From Pseudomonadota bacterium (GTDB lineage: Bacteria; Pseudomonadota; Gammaproteobacteria; Xanthomonadales; Wenzhouxiangellaceae), in NCBI GenBank assembly GCA_013285445.1, contig CP053448.1:2959530-3023529 (forward strand): a stretch of DNA of 64,000 nucleotides. Direction: 5' to 3'. The translations under genes and the position numbers were made by a program. This document shows, piece by piece, positions 40,872 to 51,523 of this stretch; positions within the stretch are counted from its first letter, which is position 1, and the number at the start of each line of letters is the position of its first letter. The notes under the pieces are model-generated. The model had not been told where the DNA came from, ran no database searches, and worked only from the letters and a program-made list of their open reading frames with translations.

Positions 40872-42549
40872 GTTCGTGCTGCCGCCTGCCATTCTGATGA
40901 TCGGCGGCGCGCTGCTGATTGGCGTTGCACGTCCGGCGCTGCGCCCACTGATCGCGCTGGCCACGCCGCTGGTCACCCTCTACGCGGTCTGGCAGGTGCC
41001 CGACGGGGTGCAGTTGACCGTCAGCTTCCTCGGCTACGAAGTCCAGTTCGTCGAGGGCAGCAACCTCAGGCGCCTGTTCGCCACGGTGTTCACCCTGATG
41101 GGCTTCGGCGGCGCGCTGTTTGCCTTCCGCCAGTCGAAGTGGTGGGAGCTGTCGGCCGCGCTGATGTATGCCGCCGGCGCGGTCGGCGTGAGCTTCGCCG
41201 GTGACCTGATCGTGATGTTCCTGTTCTGGGAGCTGATGGCGCTGTTCTCGACGGTGGTGATCTGGTGCGGCGGGACGGAGACGGCCCGCGCCGCCGGCAT
41301 CCGCTACGCCATCATCCACCTGGTTGGCGGCATCATCCTCAAGATCGGCATCGAGGGACTGATCATCCATACCGGCTCGCCCGAAATCCGCGCGCTGACC
41401 CTGGGCAGCTTCGATACCTGGATGATCTTTGTTGGCGTGCTGATCAACGCCGCCGCGCCGCCGATCAGCGTCTGGCTGGCCGACGCCTATCCCGAATCAA
41501 GCCCGATGGGCGGGGTCTTCCTTTCGGCTTTCACGACCAAGACCGCCGTGCTGGCGCTGATCCTGCTGTTCCCCGGCACGGAACTGCTGGTCTGGCTGGG
41601 CCTGATCATGATCTTCTACGGCATCATCTGGGCGCTGCTGGAAAACGACATGCGGCGCATCCTCAGCTACTCGATCGTCAACCAGGTCGGCTTCATGGTC
41701 GTCGGCGTGGGTATCGGCACCGAGCTGGCGCTCAACGGCGCGGCCGCGCACGCCTTCGCCCACATCATCTACAAGGGTCTGTTGTTCATGAGCGCCGGTG
41801 CCGTTCTCTATCAGACCGGCGTGCGCAAGTGCTCGAACCTGGGCGGCCTGTTCCGCACCATGCCACTGACCACGTTCTGCGGCACGATCGGCGCCCTGTC
41901 GATCTCGGCCTTCCCATGGACCTCCGGGTTCATCTCCAAGTCGATGATCTCCTCCGGGGCAGCCTACGAACACATGGCGCTGGTGTGGTACCTGCTGGTT
42001 GCCGCCTCGGCGGGCGTGTTCCTGCACGCCGGCATTAAGTTCCCGTGGTTCGTGTTCTTCCAGAAGGATTCGGGGCTCAGGCCACCGGAGGCGCCCTGGA
42101 ACATGCGTCTGGCCATGATCTTCTTTTCGATCATCTGCATTGGTCTGGGCGTCTTTCCTGATCTGCTCTATCGTCTGCTGCCCTACACGGTCGACTACCA
42201 GCCCTACACGGCCGATCACGTGCTCAGCCAGCTCCAGCTGCTGCTGTTTGCCGGCCTGGCCTTCTTCGTGATGCTGCCGATGATGAGGCGGACGCTGACC
42301 ATTACGCTGGATGTCGACTGGTTCTACCGCCGCCTGTTTCCGCGCCTTGCCGGCGCCGTCGACCGCACGCTGAGCGAGCTGCGCGTCCACGCTCGCAGGG
42401 CGGGTCTCTCGGCGGGCACTCGGGCGATTACCCAGATCCGGGTGCAGTCCTACCGCTACTTCTCGAGCCGAAGCCCGATGGGGCAGATGGCCATCTGGAT
42501 GGCTGTTCTGCTGGCCTTCATCGTGCTGCTTGCATTCAGCCGCACCTGA
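40864..42549 (+). CDS. Mrp D-like subunit, third copy
   Basis: A 561-residue NuoL/M/N-type subunit. Shows GDLIVMFLFWELMALFSTVVIW, APPISVWLADAYPESSPMGGVFLSAFTTKTAVLALI and ENDMRRILSYSIVNQVGFMVVG. The C-terminus has an extra amphipathic stretch and a last helix (QMAIWMAVLLAFIVLLAF) reminiscent of NuoL's lateral arm. Last gene of the operon. Confidence 0.92.
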   Translation: MFEFVLPPAILMIGGALLIGVARPALRPLIALATPLVTLYAVWQVPDGVQLTVSFLGYEVQFVEGSNLRRLFATVFTLMGFGGALFAFRQSKWWELSAALMYAAGAVGVSFAGDLIVMFLFWELMALFSTVVIWCGGTETARAAGIRYAIIHLVGGIILKIGIEGLIIHTGSPEIRALTLGSFDTWMIFVGVLINAAAPPISVWLADAYPESSPMGGVFLSAFTTKTAVLALILLFPGTELLVWLGLIMIFYGIIWALLENDMRRILSYSIVNQVGFMVVGVGIGTELALNGAAAHAFAHIIYKGLLFMSAGAVLYQTGVRKCSNLGGLFRTMPLTTFCGTIGALSISAFPWTSGFISKSMISSGAAYEHMALVWYLLVAASAGVFLHAGIKFPWFVFFQKDSGLRPPEAPWNMRLAMIFFSIICIGLGVFPDLLYRLLPYTVDYQPYTADHVLSQLQLLLFAGLAFFVMLPMMRRTLTITLDVDWFYRRLFPRLAGAVDRTLSELRVHARRAGLSAGTRAITQIRVQSYRYFSSRSPMGQMAIWMAVLLAFIVLLAFSRT

Positions 42550-42583
42550 GCCGGGATTCGCCGAGCTGGACTTTGCAGCAGCC

Positions 42584-42850
42584 TCAATCCCGCTCGCGGC
42601 GTCGACGCTGAACGACCCGATACTCGACGTCGACCAGGTGATCGTCACTTCGGCGCTGGTCCGAACGGCCAAGCCAGCGCCGCACGGTCAGCACGACAAA
42701 ACCGATGACCGCCAGGCCCACCGCCACGGCCAGAAAGAACAGCCCAAGGATAAAACTGAGTGCGAGCAGACCAATGCCGAGAACAATCAGGCCGAAACGC
42801 GCCAGCGGACTGGTGGGCGGCTGATAGAATGGTTGCCACGGATTCTGCAT
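42584..42850 (-). CDS. Small membrane protein, unknown
   Basis: An 88-residue protein with a double hydrophobic segment (FGLIVLGIGLLALSFILGLFFLAVAVGLAVIGFVVL) and a basic tail ending RRRRERD. MQNPWQPFYQ at 42850 is the first sensible start. Divergent from the Rieske gene with only 15 bp between starts. No family recognised. Confidence 0.6.
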   Translation of the reverse strand: MQNPWQPFYQPPTSPLARFGLIVLGIGLLALSFILGLFFLAVAVGLAVIGFVVLTVRRWLGRSDQRRSDDHLVDVEYRVVQRRRRERD

Positions 42851-42865
42851 GCAAGGTGTGACCTC

Positions 42866-43219
42866 GTGAGCGCCCGAGTGTTCCTGTGCCGAAGCGAAGA
42901 CCTGCGCGAGGGTCATTACCGCGAGCTGGTTGTCGGCGACAGCAGGCCGCCCCGTTACCTGCTGGCCACCCGGTTCGACGGGCAGCCGCGCGCCTGGCTC
43001 AACGCCTGCCCGCATCAGGGGCGGCCGCTCAACTTCGCGCCTGACCGCTTTCTGACCAACGACGCCGGTCAGGTCATCTGCGCTCATCACGGTGCGGTAT
43101 TCGAGCCGGATCAGGGACGCTGCATCTCCGGCCCCTGCCGCAATGCCTGCCTGAGTCGCGTCAAGCTGCAGCAGCGCGACGAGGGCATCTACCTGCTGGC
43201 CGAATCAGCCCCACCCTGA
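42866..43219 (+). CDS. Rieske [2Fe-2S] protein
   Basis: A 117-residue soluble Rieske domain. Cluster ligands are visible as CPHQGRPLNF and, 30 residues on, CAHHGAVFEPDQGRC, i.e. C-x-H and C-x2-H. It looks like the small ferredoxin subunit type seen with dioxygenases or stand-alone Rieske proteins; no oxygenase is adjacent. Start is GTG 42866 (VSARVFLC); the open frame to the left is an antisense artefact. Confidence 0.85.
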   Translation: MSARVFLCRSEDLREGHYRELVVGDSRPPRYLLATRFDGQPRAWLNACPHQGRPLNFAPDRFLTNDAGQVICAHHGAVFEPDQGRCISGPCRNACLSRVKLQQRDEGIYLLAESAPP

Positions 43220-43374
43220 GCCCGTCTGCGACGAACCCACGCCGGGTCAGCGGCAAGAAACCGGGCAGGTTTTCCTGATGCCACCGGGTCGTCTCACGCA
43301 CCGCCGCTCAGGTTTGCCGGATGCACCGGTATCCGTTAAAGTGGATTCAGGTTCCAGTGTGCGGAGTCGAGGCC

Positions 43375-44241
43375 ATGAAACGATTGCTCAGTTTACTGAT
43401 CATCCTGTTCATTCTCGGAGGCTGCCAGCCGGCGGAAAGCCCCGACTCGGCCGATTCAGCCACCGCCGGGACGGCGCCAGCCACCGAAACCGCCGAGCCG
43501 ACCGCAACCGCTGAGGATCCGCATGCACAGCGCGAGGAAACCTGCCACCTGACGATTGGCTGGGATCCGTGGGAACCGTATCACCATATCGGCAGCAGCG
43601 GTCACGTCGAGGGGCTGGATATCGACCTGGTCAAGGCAGCCGCTGCCCGAACCGACTGCGAACTGGCCTTCCAGCAAGGGAGCTGGGCCAGCCTGCTGCA
43701 GCTCGTGCGCGGCGGAGAGCTGGATCTGCTGCTGGGCGCAACGCCGACGAGCGAGCGCTCGGCCTATGCTCGCTTCTCGGAACCTTACCGACAGGAGAGC
43801 TTCGAGCTGTTCGTGCGTGCCGATGAGCTCGAACGCTGGTCGGACATGACGCTGGTTGAACTGTTGGACAGCGGATTTCGCCTGGGCATCACCCAGGGCT
43901 ATGTCTACAATGAGGAAATCAGCCGCTTGCTCATTGAACCGGACTACCAGGGACAGATCATCGAAGCGGCAGTTGGCGATCTGAACTTCACCCATATGAT
44001 GGACTATCGCATCGACGGCTTCATCGAGGACCCCTTCGTGACCACCAGCATCCAGCGACGGCGCGACTGGGGCCTGAGTATTGAGCCGCTGCCGATCGAC
44101 ATCCGCACCGGTGAGGTGCACATGATGTTCAGCCGCGAATCGGTCAGTCCGGAAACGGTTGAACGCTTCAACCAGGCGCTGGCTGACCTGCGCGAGAGCG
44201 GCGAATACGAACGCATCCTGAATCGCTACCGTCTCGATTAG
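43375..44241 (+). CDS. Solute-binding lipoprotein, family 3 SBP
   Basis: A 288-residue periplasmic lipoprotein. Lipobox ILGGC follows a short signal; a Thr/Ala/Glu-rich linker leads to a type 3 substrate-binding domain (TIGWDPWEPYHHIG, GLDIDLVKAAAARTDCELAF, LLLGATPTSERSAYARFSEPY, RLGITQGYVYNEE). Binds an amino acid or similar solute. No ABC permease genes follow, so it may feed a distant transporter or act in signalling. Confidence 0.88.
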   Translation: MKRLLSLLIILFILGGCQPAESPDSADSATAGTAPATETAEPTATAEDPHAQREETCHLTIGWDPWEPYHHIGSSGHVEGLDIDLVKAAAARTDCELAFQQGSWASLLQLVRGGELDLLLGATPTSERSAYARFSEPYRQESFELFVRADELERWSDMTLVELLDSGFRLGITQGYVYNEEISRLLIEPDYQGQIIEAAVGDLNFTHMMDYRIDGFIEDPFVTTSIQRRRDWGLSIEPLPIDIRTGEVHMMFSRESVSPETVERFNQALADLRESGEYERILNRYRLD

Positions 44242-44270
44242 CGCTCGGTTTCCGGGCCTGCAGTGCTGCG

Positions 44271-46109
44271 CTAGAAAATCAGGTTGATCATGACCAGCAT
44301 GGTCACCAGAAACAGTACGCTCATGATGCCGCCGACGCGCACGAAGTCCTTTACCTTGTACGCGCCGGGCCCCATGATCAGCGCATTGACCGGGTGGGTC
44401 GGAAGAATGAACGCATTGGACGTCGCCAGCGCCACGAGCAGAGCGTAGACGGCCGGGTTGCCGCCCGTGGCCAGGGCAATATTGATCGCGACCGGCACCA
44501 GCAGAACGGTTGCCCCCACGTTGGACATGACCAGCGTAAAGGTCGTGGCCAGCACGGCCAGCACCAGCTGCACGACCAGGGCAGGCACATCACCCATCAG
44601 CACCAGCACCTGCTGTGCCAACCAGGCCGCAGTCCCGGTGATTTCCATCGCAACACCCAGCGGAATCAGTCCGGCCATCAGAAACACCGTCTTCCAGCTG
44701 ACCGCCTGATAGGCTTCATCCATGCTCAATACGCCGGTCAGCACCATCCCGATTGCGCCGGCGAGCAGCGCCACCGAGAGCTGAAAATCGGTAAACAGGA
44801 TCAGAAACAGGCTGAGGCCGAAAAACGCGATCGCGTGCACAACCTTCTGAGGCCGCTGCTCCTCTTTGGGAATGTCAGTGGCGACGATGAAGTCCTTGTC
44901 TCGCGCCACGTTGGCCAAATCGCGCCAGGTCGAGTGACTGACCAGGCAGTCACCCACCTGCAGCGTCTGTTCACGCAGGTTCTCCGTAATGATCTCACCG
45001 CGGCGGTTGATGGCCAGCACCGAGATGCCGAAGCGCGAGCGCAGCCGGGCCTCTCCGATCGTCTGTCCGATCAGTTTTGAGCCGGGCGGAATGACCACTT
45101 CGGAAATACCGGCCCGCGTCGGATTGAACAGGTTGCCGAAGGTGCGCAGGCGCGGCTGCAGACGCAGGTTGTTGGCCAACGCGAACTCGCCGACCTGCTC
45201 CCGGGTACCCATGACGCCAAGCACCGTACCGACCCAGATCATCTCGTCGGCCGGCGGCGCCAACCGCGGGTTGTCGGTGTTCTGGATGGCCAGCATCAGC
45301 GGGGCATCTGGCAGCTGCTCGGCCTCGGCGATGCGCATTCCGACCAGCGGTGAATCGACGGTGACCAGCATCTCGTAGACGTCCCCGTGGATGCCGTAGA
45401 CGTCGGCGAAATAGGTCTTGGTGCGACCCGGAGACGCGGGGCGCTTGGTTTCGGTCGTTGGCAGCAGCAGCGTGCGCACAGCCAGAAAATAGCCCAGCGT
45501 GACCAGCAACAGCGGCAGGCCAACCGGCGTGACGCTGAACAGGTGGAACGGCTGCATGGCCTCCGCCCCGGGCGGCAGCGACCGGTTCGAGGTCTCGATC
45601 AGATCATTGAGCAGAATCAGCGGCGAGGATCCGACCATTGTCATGGTGCCGCCAACGATTGCACAGAACCCCATCGGCATGAGCAGTCGCGGCATCGGCA
45701 GATCCAGTCGCGCCGAGATCCGGCTGACCACCGGCAGAAACAGCGCGGTTGCGCCGACATTCTGCATGAAGCTCGAAGTCAGTCCCACGGTTGCCGAGAT
45801 CATGGTGGAGATGCGCGTCTCCGACGGCCCGCCAGCGCGCACAATAAACGAGGAGACCACGTTCATGACCCCGGTTCGATCCAGACCGGCGCCGAGGATC
45901 ATCACCGCGATGATGGCGATGACTGCATTCGAGGCAAAGCCCGAAAAGAGCTGTTCGCCGGGCACCAGGCCGAGCAGGCCGACAAGCACCATGACGCTGA
46001 TTGCCGCAACGTCGATACGGACGACCTCGAGCACGAACAGCGCAACCGTCAGTCCCAGCAACATGAGGACCAGGATCATGTCGCCGCTGAGTGTCAGACC
46101 GCCATCCAT
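44271..46109 (-). CDS. SLC13/DASS-family permease with two TrkA-C domains
   Basis: A 612-residue inner-membrane transporter, likely sodium-coupled uptake of an anion. Membrane halves flank a cytoplasmic region with two RCK_C-type domains (MLVTVDSPLVGMRIAEAEQLPDAPLML and GISEVVIPPGSKLIGQTIGEARLRSRFGISVLAINR). SNVGATVLLVPVAINIAL and ILPTHPVNALIMGPGAY match the helical hairpin signatures. Substrate (sulfate, dicarboxylate) cannot be told. Confidence 0.9.
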   Translation of the reverse strand: MDGGLTLSGDMILVLMLLGLTVALFVLEVVRIDVAAISVMVLVGLLGLVPGEQLFSGFASNAVIAIIAVMILGAGLDRTGVMNVVSSFIVRAGGPSETRISTMISATVGLTSSFMQNVGATALFLPVVSRISARLDLPMPRLLMPMGFCAIVGGTMTMVGSSPLILLNDLIETSNRSLPPGAEAMQPFHLFSVTPVGLPLLLVTLGYFLAVRTLLLPTTETKRPASPGRTKTYFADVYGIHGDVYEMLVTVDSPLVGMRIAEAEQLPDAPLMLAIQNTDNPRLAPPADEMIWVGTVLGVMGTREQVGEFALANNLRLQPRLRTFGNLFNPTRAGISEVVIPPGSKLIGQTIGEARLRSRFGISVLAINRRGEIITENLREQTLQVGDCLVSHSTWRDLANVARDKDFIVATDIPKEEQRPQKVVHAIAFFGLSLFLILFTDFQLSVALLAGAIGMVLTGVLSMDEAYQAVSWKTVFLMAGLIPLGVAMEITGTAAWLAQQVLVLMGDVPALVVQLVLAVLATTFTLVMSNVGATVLLVPVAINIALATGGNPAVYALLVALATSNAFILPTHPVNALIMGPGAYKVKDFVRVGGIMSVLFLVTMLVMINLIF

Positions 46110-46227
46110 GTCGCTTACCGGTTCAGCAGAAAACGGGATCGTTCATGGCTCTACCATACCTGATCCATCCGCAAAGAAAACGGCTTTCAGAGCCCGGACG
46201 CGCCCGCCGCGCCGGGCCGCAATCGAC

Positions 46228-46920
46228 TCAACCCGGAGGTTGCGGCTTTCGCTGGAGGTAGCGGGTCGGGTCGGACACCCCGGCCTGCTCGAAGCCGTCC
46301 CGGCGAAGTCGACATGAATCGCAGCCCCCGCAGGCCAGGCCCCCGGCATCGGCGCGGTAGCACGAGACCGTCAGCGAGTAATCGACACCCAGCGCCAGGC
46401 CGCGGCGAATGATGTCGGCCTTGGACAGGTCGATCAGGGGTGCGTGAATGCGCAAGCGTTCACCCTCGACCGCGGCGCGCGTAGCGACCTGCGCAAGCGC
46501 CTCGAAGGCGGCGATGAACTGCGGCCGGCAGTCGGGGTAGCCGGAATAATCGACGGCATTGACGCCGACGTATAGATCGGCCGCGCCCAAAACCTCTGCA
46601 TAACCCAGCGCCAGTGACAGCAGCAGCGTGTTGCGTGCCGGCACATAGGTGACCGGTATGCCACCACCACCGGCTTTGGGAACCTCGATGTCGTCGGTCA
46701 ATGCCGACCCGCCAATGGCGCGCAGATCGACCGCCACCACCCGGTGCGAGACGGCGCCGAGTACCCGACTGATCCGCTCGGCCGCCACCAGCTCGGCGCG
46801 GTGTCGCTGACCGTAATCAACCGCGAGCGTATGTGCCCGGGCTCCGCTGGCCAGGGCCTGTGCAAGCACCGTCGCAGAGTCCAGCCCGCCGGACAGCAGC
46901 ACAATCGCCTCGCTGCTCAT
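46228..46920 (-). CDS. queC: 7-cyano-7-deazaguanine synthase
   Basis: A 230-residue ATP-dependent enzyme making preQ0 for queuosine in tRNA. PP-loop [14 protein letters not shown] at the N-terminus; zinc site near the C-terminus [23 protein letters not shown] 46920 overlaps the kinase stop by 4 nt, so the two are co-translated. No other queuosine gene is nearby. Confidence 0.95.
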   Translation of the reverse strand: MSSEAIVLLSGGLDSATVLAQALASGARAHTLAVDYGQRHRAELVAAERISRVLGAVSHRVVAVDLRAIGGSALTDDIEVPKAGGGGIPVTYVPARNTLLLSLALGYAEVLGAADLYVGVNAVDYSGYPDCRPQFIAAFEALAQVATRAAVEGERLRIHAPLIDLSKADIIRRGLALGVDYSLTVSCYRADAGGLACGGCDSCRLRRDGFEQAGVSDPTRYLQRKPQPPG

Positions 46921-49319
46921 GTGGCATCGCCCTGTGCCGTGAGCGCTTCGGCCTGCCGCCTCCACTGCTCGGCCTCATCGGGCCGCTGCATGGCATCCAG
47001 CGTCTCGGCCAGCGCTTCCATTGCCTCGATCCGGCGATGAAAACGGGGTCCGACCAGCGTCTCCAGGCGATCGATGGCGATCAGCAATAAGTCCCGGGCT
47101 TCGGACAGGTTTCCGGTCGCCAGTTCGCTTTGTCCCAGCCCGAGATAGACCAGGCCCTGGAACAGATGGCTTTCGGCGAAGGCGTCGCGTCGCGCGAACG
47201 CTTCACGGTGCGCCGCCAGGGCGTCATCGATGCGCCCCAGGTCGCGGTAGACGTTGCCCAGGTTGTAGGTGGACGCAACGGAACGGGGATGCTGCGGGCC
47301 GTAGCGTTCGAGCGCCAGGTCCCGCGATTTCTCGTAGAAGGGCAGCGATTCCAGCACGTTGTCCTGACCACCCTGCTGGCGGATGGAACCGCCCAGGTTG
47401 CCGAAGATGGTGATGACGTCGGGGTGGTCCGACCCGTACAGGCGCTCGCCTTCCCGCGCCCCCTCGCGCAGCAGCGGCTCGGCTTCAGCGTAGCGCTGCT
47501 GGCGCAGCAGCACGACACTGCGGTCGTTGAGCAGGCCGACCAGCAATCCCCTGCTGACCGGGTGGTCCCACTGGCGGGCCTGGCTGACCGCACGGCCCAG
47601 CCAGTCGGCGGCCTGATCGAGCTGATGCAACTCCGAGTAGGCCTGCCCGACCCGGCGCAATGCGTCGATCCGCGTGCCGATGAGCCGCTCATCGGCCTCC
47701 GGGCCGATCTGTTCGACCACCTGTTGGCCCAGGGCAATGACGCGATCGTATTCAGCGGCATGAAAGTGCACCGCCGACTTGGCCAGCAACAGGCGCATCC
47801 GGCGGGCCTGATCCCGGGCAAAATCGGACTCGGCCAGCGCCAGCAGGTGGTCTGCGCGCGCCATCGCCTCATCCAGGCGGGCCAGCTCGGCATCAATCTG
47901 AACCAGCAACGCGCCGGCATCGAGATAGGCCGGCTCGGGTCGCCGTCCTTCAAACAGCTTGATGACCGTTTCCAGATGCCTTCGGGCCGGCTCGAGTCGC
48001 CCCAGCGCCCAGTAGGCCCGACCAATCGTCAACTCAATCTCGGCGCGAATCGACGGCTGGCCGGCCAGTTCGACACCCACACGCTCGGCGGCGTCGCTGA
48101 GCACGCGGTCAAGCACCGGGGTATCGGCCCCGTCGGCAATGCGCGGGTCGATCGAGTCGAGCATGTTGGTGCTGAACAGCGCAATCTGCTCCGCCCGCTC
48201 AGCCTGGGCCCGCGCCTGCAGCAGCCCGTACACGGCCACGACCAGGCCCGAAACCACGGCGACCGTCACAACCGCGGCGACGCCGACAACCAGACGATTG
48301 CGCTGCAGGAACTTGCGCCAGCGGTAGGCAGGGGTGGCCGGAACCGCCTCCACCACACCGCCGTCGAGGTAGCGGCGCAGGTCTTCGGCCAGTGCGGCAG
48401 CCGAGTCGTAGCGCGCTTCGCGCTCCGGGGCCAGCGCCCGCGCCAGAATCCAGCGCAGTTCACGGCCGAGGCCGGACAGATCCCTCGGCGTCCACCGTTC
48501 GGTCCCGCTGGCCGCGGCCCTGACCGTGCGAGCCGACCCCATCAGGATCTCGCGCATCTCGGTCAGTGCCTCGCTGTCGTCGGCCGGCGGCGGTCGCCGG
48601 CTGGTCAACAGCTCGAACAACAACACGCCCAGCGAGTAGACGTCGGTGCGCGTGTCGACGGCCGTGGCCGGTCCGGCGACCATCTCCGGGCTCATGTAGC
48701 CGCGTGTTCCGGCGCGCCCGCTCGACGCGCTATCGGCATATCGTGATCCATCGCGCTCGACAATGCCGGTGGCAATGCCGAAATCGATCACCTTGGGCAT
48801 GGCAACGCCGTCGACGCGATCGACGAGCACGTTGTCGGGCTTGATGTCGCGGTGGATGACGCCTTGCTGATGGGCATGCTGAATGCCCCGGCAGACGCGA
48901 ATGAACAGCTGCAGTCGCTCACGCTCATCGAGCGCATGGTGATCGGCGTGGTCGACGATCGGCTCGCCGCGCACCCACTCCATGGCGAAGTAGGCGCGTC
49001 CATCCTCGGCGGTGCCGGCATCATAGACCTGGGCAATCGCCGGGTGGTACATGCGTGCGAGCATCTGGCGCTCGACTTCGAACATGGCATCGAAGGCACT
49101 GCCGCTGCGACGGGTGCCGATCAGCTTCAGCGCCACCTTGCGCTGTACCGGCTCGAGCTGCTCGGCCAGATAGACCTCGCCCATGCCGCCACGCCCCAGT
49201 TCCCGGATCAGCCGATAAGGGCCGATCTGCCCGGCCCCGTCATTGACCTTTTCGCCGATGCGCCCGGCGCCCTCGACGACCGTCTTGTCTTCGGGCCCAG
49301 GCCCGTCGTCCGATTGCAT
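46917..49319 (-). CDS. Ser/Thr protein kinase with transmembrane helix and TPR repeats
   Basis: About 800 residues. A Hanks-type kinase domain ([18 protein letters not shown] with the ATP Lys, [30 protein letters not shown]) is followed by one membrane helix near residues 338-362 ([25 protein letters not shown]) and about 430 residues of tetratricopeptide-like helices (for example [28 protein letters not shown]), presumably periplasmic. MQSDDGPG at 49319 is the likely start. It overlaps queC by 4 nt. The PP2C/FHA pair at 9-10 kb could be part of the same signalling chemistry. Confidence 0.92.
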   Translation of the reverse strand: MQSDDGPGPEDKTVVEGAGRIGEKVNDGAGQIGPYRLIRELGRGGMGEVYLAEQLEPVQRKVALKLIGTRRSGSAFDAMFEVERQMLARMYHPAIAQVYDAGTAEDGRAYFAMEWVRGEPIVDHADHHALDERERLQLFIRVCRGIQHAHQQGVIHRDIKPDNVLVDRVDGVAMPKVIDFGIATGIVERDGSRYADSASSGRAGTRGYMSPEMVAGPATAVDTRTDVYSLGVLLFELLTSRRPPPADDSEALTEMREILMGSARTVRAAASGTERWTPRDLSGLGRELRWILARALAPEREARYDSAAALAEDLRRYLDGGVVEAVPATPAYRWRKFLQRNRLVVGVAAVVTVAVVSGLVVAVYGLLQARAQAERAEQIALFSTNMLDSIDPRIADGADTPVLDRVLSDAAERVGVELAGQPSIRAEIELTIGRAYWALGRLEPARRHLETVIKLFEGRRPEPAYLDAGALLVQIDAELARLDEAMARADHLLALAESDFARDQARRMRLLLAKSAVHFHAAEYDRVIALGQQVVEQIGPEADERLIGTRIDALRRVGQAYSELHQLDQAADWLGRAVSQARQWDHPVSRGLLVGLLNDRSVVLLRQQRYAEAEPLLREGAREGERLYGSDHPDVITIFGNLGGSIRQQGGQDNVLESLPFYEKSRDLALERYGPQHPRSVASTYNLGNVYRDLGRIDDALAAHREAFARRDAFAESHLFQGLVYLGLGQSELATGNLSEARDLLLIAIDRLETLVGPRFHRRIEAMEALAETLDAMQRPDEAEQWRRQAEALTAQGDAT

Positions 49320-49568
49320 GCTGCAGGCACCTGTCACGCTCGTCCAGAAACCGTCATCTTACCCATTGACGGCGCTGCATCAAATACCGCATTGCCTGGT
49401 CATCAGGCCGAGTCTCGATCAGGCATCGGCCAACGCGCACGCCAACCTCGCCCAAACGGCGTGATCGGAGACGCCGGCGGCAATGACAAAGGTGAACGAC
49501 TCCTTCACAGATCATTGATCGGGCATTGAAAGGTCCTGTGCAAGATCGAGGCTCACCCCAATGACAGG

Positions 49569-50282
49569 ATGTTGACCATGCTAATGTTTTCTCCTTCCAC
49601 ACTCACGCGCTGGACGACCGGCCTGGCAGTGCTGGCGTTTTCGGCAACGGCAGTCGCCGACGCTGAGGTGCGCATCGTCCACGCGGCACCCTTTGCACCG
49701 AGCATCGAGCAAACCGGCGTCAGCGTCACCGCCAACGACACCGAAATTCTCAGCAACTTCGTGTTCGGAGAGTTCACCGAGCCGCTGACCCTGCCCGCCG
49801 GTGACTACAGCATCGACGTGATCCCGACCGGCGCCGCGGAACCGGCCATCAGCGCCAGTCTCACCCTTGAAAGCGGCGTCAGCTACACGGTGCTGGCCAT
49901 TGGTGATGGCGTTAACCAGGAACTGATGCTGTGGCCGCTGGTCGACGATGCCGATACGCCGGCTGGCGACCATCTGAACATCCGGGTGGTTCATGCTGCT
50001 TCCTTTGCCGCTGACCCGGCCGATACTGAAGTGTCCATTCGCTCCGCTGGTGGCACGATCATCAACGACCTCGTCGGCGTACCGTATTTCGCCCAGAGCG
50101 GCTTTTTTCAGATCCCGGCCGGCGAATACGACCTGAAAGTGGCCTCGAACGACGGCCAGACAAACCTCATCGACCCGCTCCCGGTCGACCTGCCGGCCGG
50201 CATCGATCTGACCGTGATCGCGATCGGCGACGGCAACAACCGCCTGAACCGCCCCGGTTTTACCGGAGACTCCATCATTTGA
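49569..50282 (+). pseudogene. DUF4397 exported protein, 3' end replaced by IS sequence
   Basis: A 237-residue exported protein with a signal peptide (TGLAVLAFSATAVADA) and two DUF4397 repeats (VRIVHAAPFAPSIEQTGVSVT and IRVVHAASFAADPADTEVSI, each followed by LPAGDYSIDV / IPAGEYDLKV). The last about 12 residues (from Leu226) are encoded inside the left end of the IS3 element at 50245, so the natural C-terminus is lost or changed. Starts at 49578 or 49584 are also possible. It may still be functional because both domains look nearly complete. Confidence 0.75.
50245..50273 (+). repeat. IS3 left terminal inverted repeat
   Basis: Begins TGAACCGCCCCGGTTTTACC. Pairs with 51524-51553 with a few mismatches. 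Contains the new 3' codons of the DUF4397 gene. Confidence 0.85.
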
Positions 50283-50294
50283 GAGGATGGAGCC

Positions 50295-50615
50295 ATGAAC
50301 GACAAGAGAAGTTACAGCCCGGAAGTCCGGGAACGAGCCATTCGGATGGTGCGTGAGCAGCGTGATCAGTACAAGTCCGAGTGGGCTGCGATCAACTCGA
50401 TTGCCGAGAAGTTCGGCTGCAAGGCCGAGACTTTGCGGCTGTGGATTCGGCAGGACGAGCGCGATTCGGGTCAACGGCCGGGTCCGACCACCGAGGACAG
50501 CGAGGAACTCAAGCGCCTGAAGCGGGAGAACTTCGAGCTCAAGCGGGCCAACGAGATCCTGCGCAAGGCGTCGGCTTTTTTCGCCCAGGCGGAGCTCGAC
50601 CGCGAACCGAAGTGA
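50295..50615 (+). CDS. IS3 transposase OrfA
   Basis: A 106-residue DNA-binding protein: helix-turn-helix ([35 protein letters not shown]) plus a leucine-zipper-like C-terminus ([20 protein letters not shown]). A T_TTT_TTC slippery stretch near 50574-50582 could allow -1 frameshifting into OrfB; its TGA also overlaps an OrfB ATG (TGATG). Confidence 0.93.
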   Translation: MNDKRSYSPEVRERAIRMVREQRDQYKSEWAAINSIAEKFGCKAETLRLWIRQDERDSGQRPGPTTEDSEELKRLKRENFELKRANEILRKASAFFAQAELDREPK

Positions 50616-51514
50616 TGGTCGCTTTCATCGATGACCACCGAGACGTCTACGGGGTCGAGCCGATCTGCCAGCAGTTGCCGATCGCCGCGTCGACGTACCA
50701 CGAGCACAAGGCCTGCCAGGCCTGCCCGGAGCGGCGGTCCGATCGCGCCCGGCGCGATGCCGAACTCAAGCAGCGCATCGAGGCAATCTGGGAAGAGAAC
50801 TTCCGCGTCTACGGGGCGCGCAAGGTCTGGCACCAGCTGCGGCGCGAGGGCGTGGAGGTGGCGCGCTGCACGGTCGAGCGCCTGATGCGCGAGATGGGCA
50901 TCCAGGGCGTGAGCCGCGGGGCGTATCGCCGAACGACGCGCCCGGCGCCGATCACGGTCTGTCCGGACGATCTGGTCAGGCGGCGGTTCAGCGCCAAGCG
51001 CCCGAACCAGCTGTGGGTAGCTGACTTCACCTATGTCCCGACCTGGGCCGGCTTCGTCTACACCGCCTTCGTGATCGACGTCTTTGCCAAGCGGATCGTC
51101 GGCTGGAAAACGGCTCGATCGATGACCACCTCGCTGGTGCTCGATGCGCTCGAGCAGGCCCTGCATGCCCGAGGCGACTGCGATGGTCTGATCCACCACA
51201 GCGACCGCGGCGTTCAGTATCTGTCGATCCACTACACCCAGCGGCTGAGCGATGCCGGCATCGACGGCTCGGTCGGATCGACTGGGAACTCCTACGACAA
51301 CGCGCTCGCCGAGACCATCATCGGGCTCTACAAGACCGAGGTTATCCACCATCAGGGGCCTTGGCGTGAGGCGAGCCCGGTCGAATACGCCACGCTGACC
51401 TGGGTCGACTGGTTCAATCACCGTCGTCTGCTCGGATCGATCGGCCACGTGCCACCGGCCGAACTCGAGGCAGCGTATTATCAGCAACTCGCGGGTCAGG
51501 CCATCGCTGCCTGA
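50615..51514 (+). CDS. IS3 transposase OrfB (DDE integrase)
   Basis: A 299-residue catalytic subunit. The DDE residues are seen in LWVADFTYVPT, IHHSDRGVQYLS and YDNALAETIIGLYKTE. The frame is intact. Start at 50615 overlaps the OrfA stop; an OrfA-OrfB fusion by frameshifting is the active transposase in this family. Confidence 0.93.
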   Translation: MVAFIDDHRDVYGVEPICQQLPIAASTYHEHKACQACPERRSDRARRDAELKQRIEAIWEENFRVYGARKVWHQLRREGVEVARCTVERLMREMGIQGVSRGAYRRTTRPAPITVCPDDLVRRRFSAKRPNQLWVADFTYVPTWAGFVYTAFVIDVFAKRIVGWKTARSMTTSLVLDALEQALHARGDCDGLIHHSDRGVQYLSIHYTQRLSDAGIDGSVGSTGNSYDNALAETIIGLYKTEVIHHQGPWREASPVEYATLTWVDWFNHRRLLGSIGHVPPAELEAAYYQQLAGQAIAA

Positions 51515-51523
51515 CTCAAAAAC

